Notes: generated by a model from the sequence alone, not told the origin. A stretch of 64,000 nt of DNA from CADEFX01 sp963840425 (GCA_963840425.1 CAWIYZ010000023.1:1-64000), one strand, 5' to 3'. Shown: positions 37,998 through 46,682, counted from the first letter of the stretch. A program made the numbers and translations.

Positions 37998-38713
37998 TCC
38001 CGCTCAGGCGCCGCGTCGTGACGCCAATTGCTGACGATGACACGTACCAACTCGTCCGGTGTGCTGAGCATAGGGTAGTGACCGGTGTCGATCACATGCC
38101 ACCGGGCCTTGAGTGCATCTGCTGCGCGCCGAATGTGAGCTTCGCCGGGGTTGGGTGCGCGACTGCAATAGAGGACAGAAGCGTTCCATGGTTGCTGCCA
38201 AAACGTCTCAAGCCTAACTGGCTGCGTGAACACCGGCTCCGGATGTAGTGTCACTCGATCTGCGGCCCATTCCCGCAAAGTGGGATCGAGATCCGCGAAC
38301 AAGCGTCCCACAGCGTCCTCGCGGGAGGGGCCAATTGCCAAAGGTAGATTTACGACCGCGGGTCGTTTGACGATGTCGCGGATCTTCTCCCCGTTGAAGA
38401 GAGCGAGAGCGTCGGCAAACACAACGCGCGAGATACGCTCGCGCGCCTTCTCGGCTGCGCTTGCCATGACCATACCGCCGCTCGACGTGCCAACCAGGAC
38501 CACATTGTGGAGGTCATGGAAGTACAACAGCTTGGCAATCTCCTCGCCGTGCGTTTCGGTGGTTATACCTGCGCGGACCTGAGCCGCGCGCTCGCCGCAG
38601 CCATCAAGCGATGGGGCAAGTACGTTATGACCCAACGCTCGCAGCCGTTCCGAGACGAGCTTCCAGATCCAGCCGCCTTGATAGGCTCCGTGTATGAGAA
38701 CAATATCTGTCAT
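37994..38713 (-). CDS. Alpha/beta hydrolase (esterase, hydroxynitrile-lyase-like clan)
   Basis: A 239-residue cytoplasmic hydrolase. It has HGAYQGGWIWKLVSERLRALGHNVLAPSLDGCGER at the start, typical of the salicylate-esterase/MenH-like branch. The nucleophile is Ser77 in VLVGTSSGGM, and DTGHYPMLSTPDELV near the C-terminus carries the catalytic His. It may hydrolyse a small ester in the pathway that ends in a hydroxy acid, which the next gene would oxidise. That link rests on the four-base gene overlap only. Confidence 0.85.
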   Translation of the reverse strand: MTDIVLIHGAYQGGWIWKLVSERLRALGHNVLAPSLDGCGERAAQVRAGITTETHGEEIAKLLYFHDLHNVVLVGTSSGGMVMASAAEKARERISRVVFADALALFNGEKIRDIVKRPAVVNLPLAIGPSREDAVGRLFADLDPTLREWAADRVTLHPEPVFTQPVRLETFWQQPWNASVLYCSRAPNPGEAHIRRAADALKARWHVIDTGHYPMLSTPDELVRVIVSNWRHDAAPERE

Positions 38714-38840
38714 GAATTGCTTCCTGATTTTGGCCGATTTAGATCACGGCCTGTAAGGTTGGGAGCTCCGAGAGCGCAGCGCAAAAAAGAAGGCCAAAGG
38801 CCAAAGTGACTAGCACCCGACACATGCACGCCCGCGCCGT

Positions 38841-39617
38841 TCAGGAGGTATTCGTTCCACCGTCCACGTTGTAGGCCTGCCCGGTGATGTTGCGTGCGCC
38901 CGGCGATGCGAGGAACACAGCCATGGCGGCAATATCGCTGGGATCGTTGACGCGCTGCAGCGGTATGACTTCGGCCCGCCGCTTTTCCATGGCGTCGAGC
39001 GACAAGCCTTCCTGTTGCGCCCGAACGGCCAGGTTGGCGTCCGAAAGTGCCGTACGCGTCACGCCGGGGCAAATGGCATTGACGTTGATGTTGTGCTTGC
39101 CGAGCTGCTGCGCCGCCGTCTTGGTCAGGCTGATGACCGCCCCCTTGCTGGCGGCATAAGCCGCGTTCGATGCGCCTGTGTACCCTTTGCCGGCGATGGA
39201 AGCGATATTGATGATGCGTCCACTGCGCCGCGGAATCATCGTGCGCGCCACAGCCTGAAGGCAAAAGAAGACTCCCTTCGCGTTGACACGATGGATCCGA
39301 TCCCAGTCAGCTTCGGTGATGTCCATGATGTCTGCGCGCCGTGTCACCCCAGCGTTGTTCACCAGGATATCGATCTTTCCGAAAGCTTCGATGGTACGGT
39401 CGACCATACGTTGGATGTCCCCGACATCACCGGCATCAGCTGCAATAGCCAATGAGCGGCGCTGGAGTACCGCCAGGGATTGGGCCACCTTTTCGGCCAG
39501 TTCGCGGTCTATGTCAGTGACGATGACAGTCGCGCCTGCTGCAGAAAGCGCTAAAGCCGCAGCCTCGCCGATACCCTTGCCTGCCCCAGTTACCAAAGCA
39601 ACCTGATCCCTCAGCAT
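38841..39617 (-). CDS. SDR family oxidoreductase
   Basis: A 258-residue classical short-chain dehydrogenase. The cofactor motif TGAGKGIG is at residues 10-17; VTDIDRELA after the second strand has Asp, favouring NAD(H). NNAG is at 87-90, INIASIAGKGYTGASNAAYAASKGA holds Ser140, Tyr154 and Lys158, and PGVTRTALSD follows. It interconverts an alcohol and a ketone. It is the first of the SDR, hydrolase, hydroxyacid dehydrogenase run on the minus strand and the last gene before the right end of the island. Confidence 0.9.
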   Translation of the reverse strand: MLRDQVALVTGAGKGIGEAAALALSAAGATVIVTDIDRELAEKVAQSLAVLQRRSLAIAADAGDVGDIQRMVDRTIEAFGKIDILVNNAGVTRRADIMDITEADWDRIHRVNAKGVFFCLQAVARTMIPRRSGRIINIASIAGKGYTGASNAAYAASKGAVISLTKTAAQQLGKHNINVNAICPGVTRTALSDANLAVRAQQEGLSLDAMEKRRAEVIPLQRVNDPSDIAAMAVFLASPGARNITGQAYNVDGGTNTS

Positions 39618-40073
39618 TGGCGGCGTCTCCTATTGCGGCACCCGCAATCCAAGTATTGCGTGCAAATTAACGTGTTACTTTGTGCTCTGCGTCAATGTTG
39701 ATCGGGGTGCGGATGGAGGGCGCATGTCTGCTTGGCGTCATCTTCTCCCGTCGTGGCAATGGGCTTAGGTCGTCGCGAACGGAATTTCCGGCGAGCCGTG
39801 CAGCTCAATGGCATCTTCTGGGTATTGGCGACGCGCTGTGCGGTCCGCGCCCTTGGTCCATTGCTGTTGCACCGTTGGACTGCTACGTTGCGGCACCTGG
39901 ACATTCCAAATACTCAAGAAAAACCAACAAGGTACGGCGCGCTTACGGGAATTCGATCCTCTCACCGCCCACCAGGCCTCGCCGCGGTCATGCGCGAGGA
40001 GATGACGGGCCGCCATCGCACCGTGTCCGCGCCATGGGAGGAATCGCGGTATAGGGGGCCATAGGGGGCACCC
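39618..40073. other. Right end of putative island, intergenic
   Basis: About 455 bases without a convincing gene. It contains the second copy of the tRNA-Val 3' end at 39947-39974. The long minus-strand frame that crosses it mirrors the EamA gene and is rejected. Confidence 0.5.
39947..39974 (+). repeat. Direct repeat, right copy (tRNA-Val 3' end, attachment-site-like)
   Basis: Twenty-eight bases GGGAATTCG to CCCACCA match the T-arm and acceptor end of tRNA-Val at 22502-22529 with one G-to-A change. Nothing upstream of it resembles the rest of a tRNA. This is what remains of an original tRNA 3' end after an element inserts and restores the gene. Confidence 0.65.
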
Positions 40074-40997
40074 ATGCAGCGCGCGGCACACGGCGGGACA
40101 TCCATGCAGACCGGCAATGTCCTCAGAGGCATCGGCCTCATGTGCATCGCCATCGCCCTGTTCTCCTGTCTCGACGCGACGGCCAAATACATGGCGAGCG
40201 TGCTGCAGCTTCCCGTCGCGCAAGTGACATGGCTGCGCTTCGTCAGCCAGTTCCTGCTGATCGTGGCAGCCGTGGGCTTGGTGGCTCTGCCGAACCTGCT
40301 GCGGACGCGCAAGCTGGTGCATCAGTCGATCAGGTCGCTTCTGATGCTGGGCTCGACCGTGCTCAACTTTTTGGCGCTCAGACATCTGCGGCTCGATCAG
40401 ACCCAGACCATCTACTTCCTGACGCCCCTGGTGGTCGCACTGCTGGCAGGCCCCTACCTCGGCGAATGGGTCGGTTGGCGCCGCATGCTGGCCATCCTGG
40501 TCGGTTTCATCGGCATCCTCGTCGTCGTGCGGCCGGGCCACGTGCCCTTCCACCCGGCCATGGCCTTGGCCTTCGGCTCGATGCTCTGCTACGTCGTGTT
40601 CCTGCTGCTGACACGCTACCTGGCCGAGTACGACGCGCCGCAAGTCACCCTTTTCTACTCGATGCTGGCAGGCGCACTCCTGCTGACGCCATTTGCCATC
40701 GCCGACTGGGTGTGGCCGCCGGATGCACTCACTTGGCTTCTGTTGTTCTCTATGGGCTTCTGGGGAGGCATCGGGCACTATCTCGTCATTCTCGCTTATC
40801 GGCAGGCCCCTGCCTCGACACTCGCCCCCTTCATCTATTTCGGCCTCATCACACATACGGTGGCCGGGTTTGTGGTTTTCGGACAGCTTCCCGATACGTG
40901 GACGCTGGCGGGTGCGGCGATCGTCATTGCCTCGGGGATATACCTGGTGCACCGCGAACGCGTCGTCGCGATGCAGCGCGTGAAGGCCCGGTCTTAG
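40074..40997 (+). CDS. EamA/DMT-family transporter
   Basis: A 307-residue, ten-span drug/metabolite transporter with the two EamA repeats: ALFSCLDATAKYMASVLQLPVAQVTWLRF and TQTIYFLTPLVVALLAGPYLGEWVGWRRMLAILVGFIGILVVVRPG in the first, then QAPASTLAPFIYFGLITHTVAGFVVFGQLPDTWTLAGAAIVIASG in the second. It exports or imports a small metabolite across the inner membrane; the substrate is unknown. The ATG at 40074 has GGGGG upstream, and an inner ATG at 40104 is also possible. It is the first gene beyond the island and overlaps the convergent tgt gene by four bases. Confidence 0.9.
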   Translation: MQRAAHGGTSMQTGNVLRGIGLMCIAIALFSCLDATAKYMASVLQLPVAQVTWLRFVSQFLLIVAAVGLVALPNLLRTRKLVHQSIRSLLMLGSTVLNFLALRHLRLDQTQTIYFLTPLVVALLAGPYLGEWVGWRRMLAILVGFIGILVVVRPGHVPFHPAMALAFGSMLCYVVFLLLTRYLAEYDAPQVTLFYSMLAGALLLTPFAIADWVWPPDALTWLLLFSMGFWGGIGHYLVILAYRQAPASTLAPFIYFGLITHTVAGFVVFGQLPDTWTLAGAAIVIASGIYLVHRERVVAMQRVKARS

Positions 40998-42139
40998 CTG
41001 GCGCCGTCGCTATTCCGCTCGCCGGCAGCAAGGCGTGCGCGAGTCTCGGCGGCCCATGGCGCGAAACGGCCCTCCGCAATGACGCTGCGCATGGCCGCCA
41101 TCAGCTCCTGATAGAACGCCGTATTGGCCCACGACAGCAACATGGAGCCCAGGTACTCGCCCGATTTCACGAGGTGATGCAGATAGGCACGCGAATAATC
41201 GCGCGCGGCTGGGCAAGGGCTTGACGGGTCCAGCGGGCGCATGTCCTCGGCATGCTTCGCGTTGCGCAGATTGACCTTGCCGTCCCAGGTGAAGGCCAGG
41301 CCATGGCGGCCATTGCGCGTGGGCATGACGCAGTCGAACATGTCGACACCCCGCGCCACCGCTTCGATCAGATCGAGCGGCGTGCCGACGCCCATCAGGT
41401 AACGGGGCTTGCCGACGGGCAGCAGGGGCACCGTATCCTCCAGCGCGCGCAGCATCGCCTCATGGCCTTCACCGACCGCCAACCCACCGATCGCGTATCC
41501 GGGAAAGTTCATTGCCGACAGGCCATCGGCGGAGCGCCGGCGCAGATCGGGAAACACCCCGCCCTGCACGATACCGAACAGGGCCTGCCCCTTGCCCCCC
41601 AGCCGCTCGAACGCGCGTTGCGACCGCTCCGCCCATCTGAGCGACAGATCCATGGCTCGCTCGGCCTCGGCGTGCTCGGCCGGGTACTCGATGCACTCGT
41701 CGAGCTGCATCTGGATGTCGGCGCCGAGCAGGCATTGGATTTCGATCGACCGCTCTGGAGAGAGCATGTGCCGCGAGCCGTCCAGATGCGACTGGAAGTG
41801 CGCCCCTTCCTCCGTCACCTCGCGGATCTTCGACAGGCTCATCACCTGAAAACCGCCGGAGTCGGTGAGGATCGGCCCATCCCAGCGCATGAACTCGTGC
41901 AGTCCACCGAGCCGCGCGATGCGCTCGGCGCCCGGCCGGAGCATCAGGTGATAGGTGTTGGCCAGTATGACATCCGCACCGGCGGCCTTGACCTGCTCGG
42001 GATAGAGCGCCTTGACCGTCGCCACCGTGCCGACCGGCATGAACGCGGGCGTGCGAATGGTCCCGCGCGGCGTCGCGATCTCGCCCAGGCGGGCGTCGCC
42101 ATCTTGCACCTTCAGGGTGTAGGTGAACGAGCAGGTCAT
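40994..42139 (-). CDS. tgt: Queuine tRNA-ribosyltransferase (tRNA-guanine transglycosylase)
   Basis: A 381-residue enzyme that swaps guanine 34 for preQ1 in tRNAs with GUN anticodons. The active-site Asp is in ILTDSGGFQVMSL, and a second Asp in DMFDCVMPTRNGRHG. The zinc motif, normally DP-x-C-x-C-x-x-C followed by a His, reads DPSSPCPAARDYSRAYLHHL, so only one of three cysteines remains. Otherwise length and motifs are standard. Its ATG overlaps the queA stop (ATGA), giving a queA-tgt operon for queuosine synthesis. Confidence 0.95.
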   Translation of the reverse strand: MTCSFTYTLKVQDGDARLGEIATPRGTIRTPAFMPVGTVATVKALYPEQVKAAGADVILANTYHLMLRPGAERIARLGGLHEFMRWDGPILTDSGGFQVMSLSKIREVTEEGAHFQSHLDGSRHMLSPERSIEIQCLLGADIQMQLDECIEYPAEHAEAERAMDLSLRWAERSQRAFERLGGKGQALFGIVQGGVFPDLRRRSADGLSAMNFPGYAIGGLAVGEGHEAMLRALEDTVPLLPVGKPRYLMGVGTPLDLIEAVARGVDMFDCVMPTRNGRHGLAFTWDGKVNLRNAKHAEDMRPLDPSSPCPAARDYSRAYLHHLVKSGEYLGSMLLSWANTAFYQELMAAMRSVIAEGRFAPWAAETRARLAAGERNSDGAS

Positions 42140-43212
42140 CCGGCGGGAAATAGCAGGCAAGCGTCTCCGTAGGAATAGAAGCGATAACCCGAGCGCAACG
42201 CATGCGCATAGGCCTCCCGCATGGTTTCGAAGCCCGAGAAGGCCGACACCAGCATGAACAAGGTCGAGCGCGGCAAGTGGAAATTGGTCAGCAGCACATC
42301 CACTGCACGGAAACGGTAGCCGGGCGTGATGAAGATGGAAGTCTCGCCCTTGAACGGCGCGATCTTCCCATCCTTCGTTGCAGCGCTTTCCAGCAGTCGC
42401 AGCGCCGTTGTCCCCGCGGCAACGATACGGCCACCTTTCGCGCGCGCCTTGTTGAGCGCCGCGGCCGTGGCCTCGGAAATCTCACCCCACTCGGCATGCA
42501 TCGTGTGCGCGTCGGTGTCCTCGGCCTTGACCGGCAGAAACGTGCCGGCGCCGACGTGCAACGTCAGGAAGTGGTGGGCGATATCCCTCCGCTCCAGCGC
42601 CACCAATAGCTCCGGCGTGAAATGCAGGCCGGCCGTCGGCGCAGCGACCGCGCCCTCACGTTTTGCATAGGCCGTCTGGTAGTCGGCGTGGTCCGCCGCA
42701 TCCGGCGCCCGCCGCAAGGCGATGTAGGGCGGTAGCGGCATGTCGCCCAGCGCCGCGATCGCCTCATCGAGATAGGCGCCGTGCAGGCTGAACGAGAGTT
42801 CCACCTCGCCTGCGTCTCCTTTGGCCGTGACGGTGGCGTTGAGCTCGCCCAGCAGGCACACGCGGCCCTCATGCCCGAATTGCACGCGATCGCCGGCCTC
42901 GAGCCGCTTGGCGGGACGCGCGAACGCGCGCCAGCGGCTTTCATCGACGCGCCGGATCAGGTTGAACGACACCTGCGCGCGCGCCTCGTCGCGAATGCGG
43001 ACGCCCGCGAGCGCTGCCGGGATGACCCGGGTGTCGTTCAGCACGAGCACATCGCCCGGACGCAGCAGATCGGGCAAGTCGGCAATCGTACGATCCTCGA
43101 GCAGCGCTTCACCCGGCCGCACGACGAGCAGCCGCGCCGCGTCGCGCGGAACCGCTGGCCGCAGCGCGATCCGGTCATCCGGCAGCTCGAAATCAAAAAG
43201 GTCGGTGCGCAT
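42136..43212 (-). CDS. queA: S-adenosylmethionine:tRNA ribosyltransferase-isomerase
   Basis: A 358-residue enzyme that moves the ribosyl part of SAM onto preQ1 in tRNA, forming epoxyqueuosine. Full-length family blocks are present: FDFELPDDRIALRPAVPRDAARLLVV, DVLVLNDTRVIPA, APTAGLHFTPELL and LTNFHLPRSTLFMLVSAFSGFE. It starts at an ATG at 43212 and overlaps tgt by four bases. Confidence 0.96.
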   Translation of the reverse strand: MRTDLFDFELPDDRIALRPAVPRDAARLLVVRPGEALLEDRTIADLPDLLRPGDVLVLNDTRVIPAALAGVRIRDEARAQVSFNLIRRVDESRWRAFARPAKRLEAGDRVQFGHEGRVCLLGELNATVTAKGDAGEVELSFSLHGAYLDEAIAALGDMPLPPYIALRRAPDAADHADYQTAYAKREGAVAAPTAGLHFTPELLVALERRDIAHHFLTLHVGAGTFLPVKAEDTDAHTMHAEWGEISEATAAALNKARAKGGRIVAAGTTALRLLESAATKDGKIAPFKGETSIFITPGYRFRAVDVLLTNFHLPRSTLFMLVSAFSGFETMREAYAHALRSGYRFYSYGDACLLFPAG

Positions 43213-43318
43213 CTGTCCGCCGGTTCATGTGGCGTTCCGAAGAACAACCTAAACGCGGGAACCGTCAAAGCCAGCGGTCGTTGTCCGCATGGTAGCCATT
43301 CATGCACCGGAGGCGATC

Positions 43319-43480
43319 ATGCGAAAGCCCGACCCCGTAGGGCGGCCACGACCGCGACCGCCGCACCCGAGCGGCGGACGCGATCCCGTACCAAGGCCGC
43401 CGGATTTGCCACCGCTTCCATTACCCGGCAACGGGGAGCCGCCACGCCCGATCGTTCCGCCGAAACCGGACCGGGTGTAG
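43319..43480 (+). CDS. Small proline-rich protein
   Basis: A 53-residue protein starting MRKPDPVGRPRPRPPHPSGG. Over a third of its residues are proline, and arginine and glycine are frequent. The ATG has GGAGG five bases upstream, an excellent ribosome site. No signal peptide or membrane segment is visible. I do not recognise a family; disordered basic peptides of this kind may bind nucleic acid or SH3-like domains, but that is speculation. Confidence 0.5.
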   Translation: MRKPDPVGRPRPRPPHPSGGRDPVPRPPDLPPLPLPGNGEPPRPIVPPKPDRV

Positions 43481-43490
43481 CTAGTGCCCT

Positions 43491-43539
43491 GATCGCGAAG
43501 TTCGTTCGAATCTCGCAGCAACCAACGAACTTCGCGATC
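43491..43539. repeat. Perfect 16-bp hairpin
   Basis: GATCGCGAAGTTCGTT at 43491-43506 pairs perfectly with 43524-43539 around a 17-base loop. It starts ten bases after the stop of the proline-rich gene and may end its transcript or protect its 3' end, although no T-run follows. Confidence 0.6.
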
Positions 43540-43564
43540 GAAAGGACACAGAAAGTCCATTCGT

Positions 43565-43642
43565 TCTAGTGTGATTCAGATCGAGAAATTCGCTCACGGA
43601 CCTGCCGCGAATACCGGCGAATTTCTCGATCATCACACTAGA
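43565..43642. repeat. MITE-like palindromic element, copy 2
   Basis: Outer arms TCTAGTGTGAT (43565-43575) and 43632-43642 pair perfectly. Inner arms GATCGAGAAATTCGC (43579-43593) and 43617-43631 also pair perfectly. The plan matches the elements at 21189 and 59018: TAG-type ends, a GATTCA next to the left arm and a three-base offset. It lies between the convergent proline-rich gene and bioY. Confidence 0.6.
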
Positions 43643-43657
43643 CCTGCTCCAGACGGA

Positions 43658-44269
43658 TCACCGCCACTCCTGCGTCGCACTCTTGCGCGCGAGAATGCGC
43701 CAGATGACCGGCATGCACGCGGCACCGAGCGCGGTCTTGAGTGCGCTCGAGGCCAAGAACGGCGTGAGCCCGACATCGATGGCCTTGGTCGTTCCCATCA
43801 GGATGGCGAGCCAGACCACGCCACTGAGAGAGATCGCCAGATGCCCGAGAACCATGACGGCGGCGCACTTCAGGAACGTGCGATCCCAGCCGCGCTCGGC
43901 CAGAAACCCGACCAGCCAAGCCGCCAGAACGAAACCGACGAGAAAGCCTGCCGTCGGACCCATCATGTAAGCGAGACCGATCCCGCGCGCCGGCGTTCCC
44001 GCGAACACCGGCAGCCCAGCCGCACCGGCCAGCAGATAGGCACACACCGTCGCCACCGCCAGCCGCGACCCGTAGGCCATGCCCAGCATGATGACGACCA
44101 GGCTCTGCATGGTCATGGGCACTGGCCAGAACGGCACCTGCACCTTGGCCGACAGCGTCAGCAGGCAGACGCCGAAGAGGACCGCGGCAGCAGTCGTGAG
44201 GCGGCGCGCCTGGGCACCGTCGGGCCACGCGAGATCGAGCAGCGTTCGCGGCGATCGGACGTCGAGCAT
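43658..44269 (-). CDS. bioY: Biotin transporter BioY
   Basis: A 203-residue, six-span S-component of the biotin ECF transporter. The family marks are KVQVPFWPVPMTMQSLVVIMLGMAYGSRLAVATVCAYLLAGAAGLPVFAG and GLAYMMGPTAGFLVGFVLAAWLVGFLAERGWDR. The ATG at 44269 has AAGGAAA about nine bases upstream. No bioM or bioN gene is adjacent, so it may act alone or with shared energising subunits. I saw no BioR-type palindrome just upstream. Confidence 0.93.
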   Translation of the reverse strand: MLDVRSPRTLLDLAWPDGAQARRLTTAAAVLFGVCLLTLSAKVQVPFWPVPMTMQSLVVIMLGMAYGSRLAVATVCAYLLAGAAGLPVFAGTPARGIGLAYMMGPTAGFLVGFVLAAWLVGFLAERGWDRTFLKCAAVMVLGHLAISLSGVVWLAILMGTTKAIDVGLTPFLASSALKTALGAACMPVIWRILARKSATQEWR

Positions 44270-44342
44270 TCTTTATTTCCTTCTTCAGTCCCAGCGGCGA
44301 TACCCGGCTTATGCCTGCGTACCGTATGTGCTGCGTGGTAGC

Positions 44343-44819
44343 TTAGCTTACGTCCGCCGCCACCTTCAGCGACTTGATCTTGTCGGGGTTCTGGACGGGT
44401 TCGCCGCGCTTGATCTTGTCGACGTTGTCCATGCCCTCGATGACTTTGCCCCAGACCGTGTACTGCTTGTCCAGGAAGCGGGCATCGTCGAAGCAGATGA
44501 AGAACTGGCTGTTGGCGCTGTTCGGGTTCTGCGCGCGCGCCATGGAGCATACGCCACGCACATGCGGCTCGGCATTGAACTCGGCATCCAGGTTGCCGAG
44601 CTTCGATCCGCCAGTGCCGGTGCCGTGCGGGCAGCCGGTCTGGGCCATGAAGCCATCGATGACGCGGTGGAATACGATGCCGTCGTAGAAGCCTTCGCGC
44701 GCCAGCGTCTTGATGCGCTCCACGTGCTTGGGCGCGAGGTCCGGCCTCAGCGCGATGACAACGTTGCCTTGCGTGGTTTCCATGACGAGCGTGTTCTCGG
44801 GGTCTTTGATGGGGGCCAT
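44343..44819 (-). CDS. Peptidyl-prolyl cis-trans isomerase, cytoplasmic cyclophilin
   Basis: A 158-residue cyclophilin. The active-site segment FHRVIDGFMAQTGCPHGTGTGGSKLG holds the catalytic Arg, Phe, Met and Gln, and GVCSMARAQNPNSANSQFFICFDDA is the second signature. No signal peptide is present, so it works in the cytoplasm. The ATG at 44819 has AAGGAG six bases upstream. It follows a periplasmic paralogue by 46 bases and is probably cotranscribed with it and coaD. Confidence 0.93.
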   Translation of the reverse strand: MAPIKDPENTLVMETTQGNVVIALRPDLAPKHVERIKTLAREGFYDGIVFHRVIDGFMAQTGCPHGTGTGGSKLGNLDAEFNAEPHVRGVCSMARAQNPNSANSQFFICFDDARFLDKQYTVWGKVIEGMDNVDKIKRGEPVQNPDKIKSLKVAADVS

Positions 44820-44865
44820 TTGAGTCTCCTTGATTTGGGGGGAGGGGGAAGTAGGGCAGAAGCGC

Positions 44866-45408
44866 CTACTTCTTTGCATCCGCCAGCAGGTAAACTTTCT
44901 GCATCACATCGGGGTTCGCCGGCGGCTCGCCTTTGGCGATCTGATCCACGAACTGCATGCCCTCGGTCACCCGGCCCCACACCGTGTACTGGCCGTTCAG
45001 ATGCGGCACGTGTGTAAAGCAGATGAAGAACTGGCTGTTGGCGCTGTTGGGATCGTTGGTGCGCGCGGCGCCAATGGTCCCCCGCTCGAAGGGCGTCTGT
45101 GTGAACTCGGCCGGCAGATTGCCGTGCTTGGAGCCGCCGGAGCCGGTACCCGTTGGATCACCGGTCTGCGCCATGAATCCGGCAATCACGCGATGGAACT
45201 TGATGTTGTTGTAAAAGCCCTCTTTCGCGAGCTGCTTCACGCGTGCGACGTGCTTGGGCGCCAGGTCGGGCCGCAGCTGCACCAGCACGCGGCCAGTTTT
45301 CAGCTCGATGACGAGCGTATTCTCGGGGTCGGCCTTGGGAGCCTGAGCGTACGCAGGACCGGCAATCGTGAGTGCGAGAAGGGCGAGGCTGGCGAGCAGC
45401 GTTTTCAA
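44866..45408 (-). CDS. Peptidyl-prolyl cis-trans isomerase, exported cyclophilin
   Basis: A 180-residue cyclophilin with an N-terminal signal peptide (LKTLLASLALLALTIAGPAYAQ). I start at the TTG at 45408 because AGGAG lies about seven bases upstream; an upstream ATG at 45453 would put charged residues before the signal. Active-site blocks are FHRVIAGFMAQTGDPTGTGSGGSKHG and GTIGAARTNDPNSANSQFFICFTHV. It should fold proteins in the periplasm. It is the middle gene of coaD, exported cyclophilin, cytoplasmic cyclophilin. Confidence 0.92.
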   Translation of the reverse strand: MKTLLASLALLALTIAGPAYAQAPKADPENTLVIELKTGRVLVQLRPDLAPKHVARVKQLAKEGFYNNIKFHRVIAGFMAQTGDPTGTGSGGSKHGNLPAEFTQTPFERGTIGAARTNDPNSANSQFFICFTHVPHLNGQYTVWGRVTEGMQFVDQIAKGEPPANPDVMQKVYLLADAKK

Positions 45409-45511
45409 GTTGGATCTCCTCGAATTTGAAAACCGAAAGGCAAGGTCAGCCACGGAAAGAGCTGCTTATGGCGTTTCTTGGACAGGTGCACAACCTGGTA
45501 TGCCGGCACGG

Positions 45512-46015
45512 CTATTTCTTCTTGGCCGCTTTGGCCTTGAGCCGGCGCGCGACCTCCCGCGACACGAAGTCCGAGACGTCGCCACCCATGCTGGCGATCT
45601 GGCGCACCAGCGTGCCGGTGATATGGCGCACGCCGGGGCTGGCCGGCAGGAAAACGGTGTCGACCTTGGGCGCCATGGCGCCGTTCATGCCCGCCATCTG
45701 CATCTCGTAGTCGAGGTCGGTGCCGTCGCGCAGACCACGGAAGATCACACTCGCCTTGGCCTCGCGCGCCGCGTCGACCGTGAGCCCAGAGAAGGTGACG
45801 ATCTCCAAGCGGCAGCCAGTCTTCTTGGCTATGGCCGCCGTCTCGGCTTCCAGCATGGCGATCTTCTCTTCGGTCGTGAACATCGGCGTCTTGCCGGGAT
45901 GCACGCCGATACCGATGACAAGCGTGTCCACCATGCGCGCGGCACGCGTGATCACGTCGGTGTGGCCGTTGGTAACCGGATCAAAAGAACCCGAATAGAA
46001 ACCGATGCGCTTCAT
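45512..46015 (-). CDS. coaD: Pantetheine-phosphate adenylyltransferase
   Basis: A 167-residue enzyme of CoA synthesis (4'-phosphopantetheine to dephospho-CoA). The ATG at 46015 gives the standard MKRIGFYSGSFDPVTNGHTDVI with the T/HxGH nucleotidyltransferase motif. IFRGLRDGTDLDYEMQMAGMN and the C-terminal RHITGTLVRQIASMGGDVSDFV block are typical. A longer upstream frame overlaps the LysE gene and is not family-like. The Lys/Ala-rich tail is normal. Confidence 0.95.
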   Translation of the reverse strand: MKRIGFYSGSFDPVTNGHTDVITRAARMVDTLVIGIGVHPGKTPMFTTEEKIAMLEAETAAIAKKTGCRLEIVTFSGLTVDAAREAKASVIFRGLRDGTDLDYEMQMAGMNGAMAPKVDTVFLPASPGVRHITGTLVRQIASMGGDVSDFVSREVARRLKAKAAKKK

Positions 46016-46055
46016 GACAACTCGCGTGCACGCAGGCTGAGAGGATCGACGCCTA

Positions 46056-46682
46056 TCATGGACGGCGCGCCATCGCCAGCGCTGCTCCACCGGCGAGCAA
46101 CAGCGCACCAGCCACGCCATCGAGCACGCTGAGACGCGCGGCATCGAACTTGGCACGCGCCCCGGCTACCGCAAAGGTATAGCCGACATCGACTGCTACC
46201 AGGACGGTCACGAACAACACGGCCAGCACGGAGAGTTGCCACACCGCGCTTGCGGCGGGATCGATGAACTGGGGCAGGAAGGCACCCAGAAAGAACAGCA
46301 CCTTGGGGTTCGACAGGCTGACGCCGACACCCTGCAGATACCATGTGCGCGCGGAGCCCGGTGGCGCCGGCGGCAGGATGGCGACCTTGCGGTTGCGCCA
46401 CCATGATCGCAACTGCTGCACACCGAGCCACGCCAGGTAGCAGGCGCCGATCCAACGCAGCACATCGAACCACTCCGACATGAAGACGACGACCGACGTC
46501 ATGCCGAGCGCCGCCACGGCGACGAGCAGGATCAAGCCGGTCGAGGTCCCGGCTAGCGTCACCAAACCCGCACGCAAGCCGTGGGTGGCCGTATTGGCGA
46601 CGATGAGCGCCATGTTGGGTCCGGGTGTGAGCGCCAGCAGAACGCAGGCGGCAACGAAACCGAGAAGAAACTGGTAGCTCAT
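46056..46682 (-). CDS. LysE/RhtB-family exporter
   Basis: A 208-residue, six-span exporter. The N-terminus LLALTPGPNMALIVANTATHGLRAGLVTLAGTSTG is the family signature, and VGVSLSNPKVLFFLGAFLPQFIDP is the second. Such proteins export amino acids or homoserine lactones. It is an extra gene in the otherwise conserved gyrA-coaD neighbourhood and ends 40 bases before coaD. Confidence 0.92.
   Translation of the reverse strand: MSYQFLLGFVAACVLLALTPGPNMALIVANTATHGLRAGLVTLAGTSTGLILLVAVAALGMTSVVVFMSEWFDVLRWIGACYLAWLGVQQLRSWWRNRKVAILPPAPPGSARTWYLQGVGVSLSNPKVLFFLGAFLPQFIDPAASAVWQLSVLAVLFVTVLVAVDVGYTFAVAGARAKFDAARLSVLDGVAGALLLAGGAALAMARRP

Noticed and set aside
39765..40952. 395-residue minus-strand frame
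   Set aside because: It is a low-hydrophobicity mirror of the EamA transporter gene on the plus strand, which has full family motifs and membrane segments.
44270..44342. BioR operator before bioY
   Set aside because: No TTAT-x2-ATAA palindrome is present in this interval.
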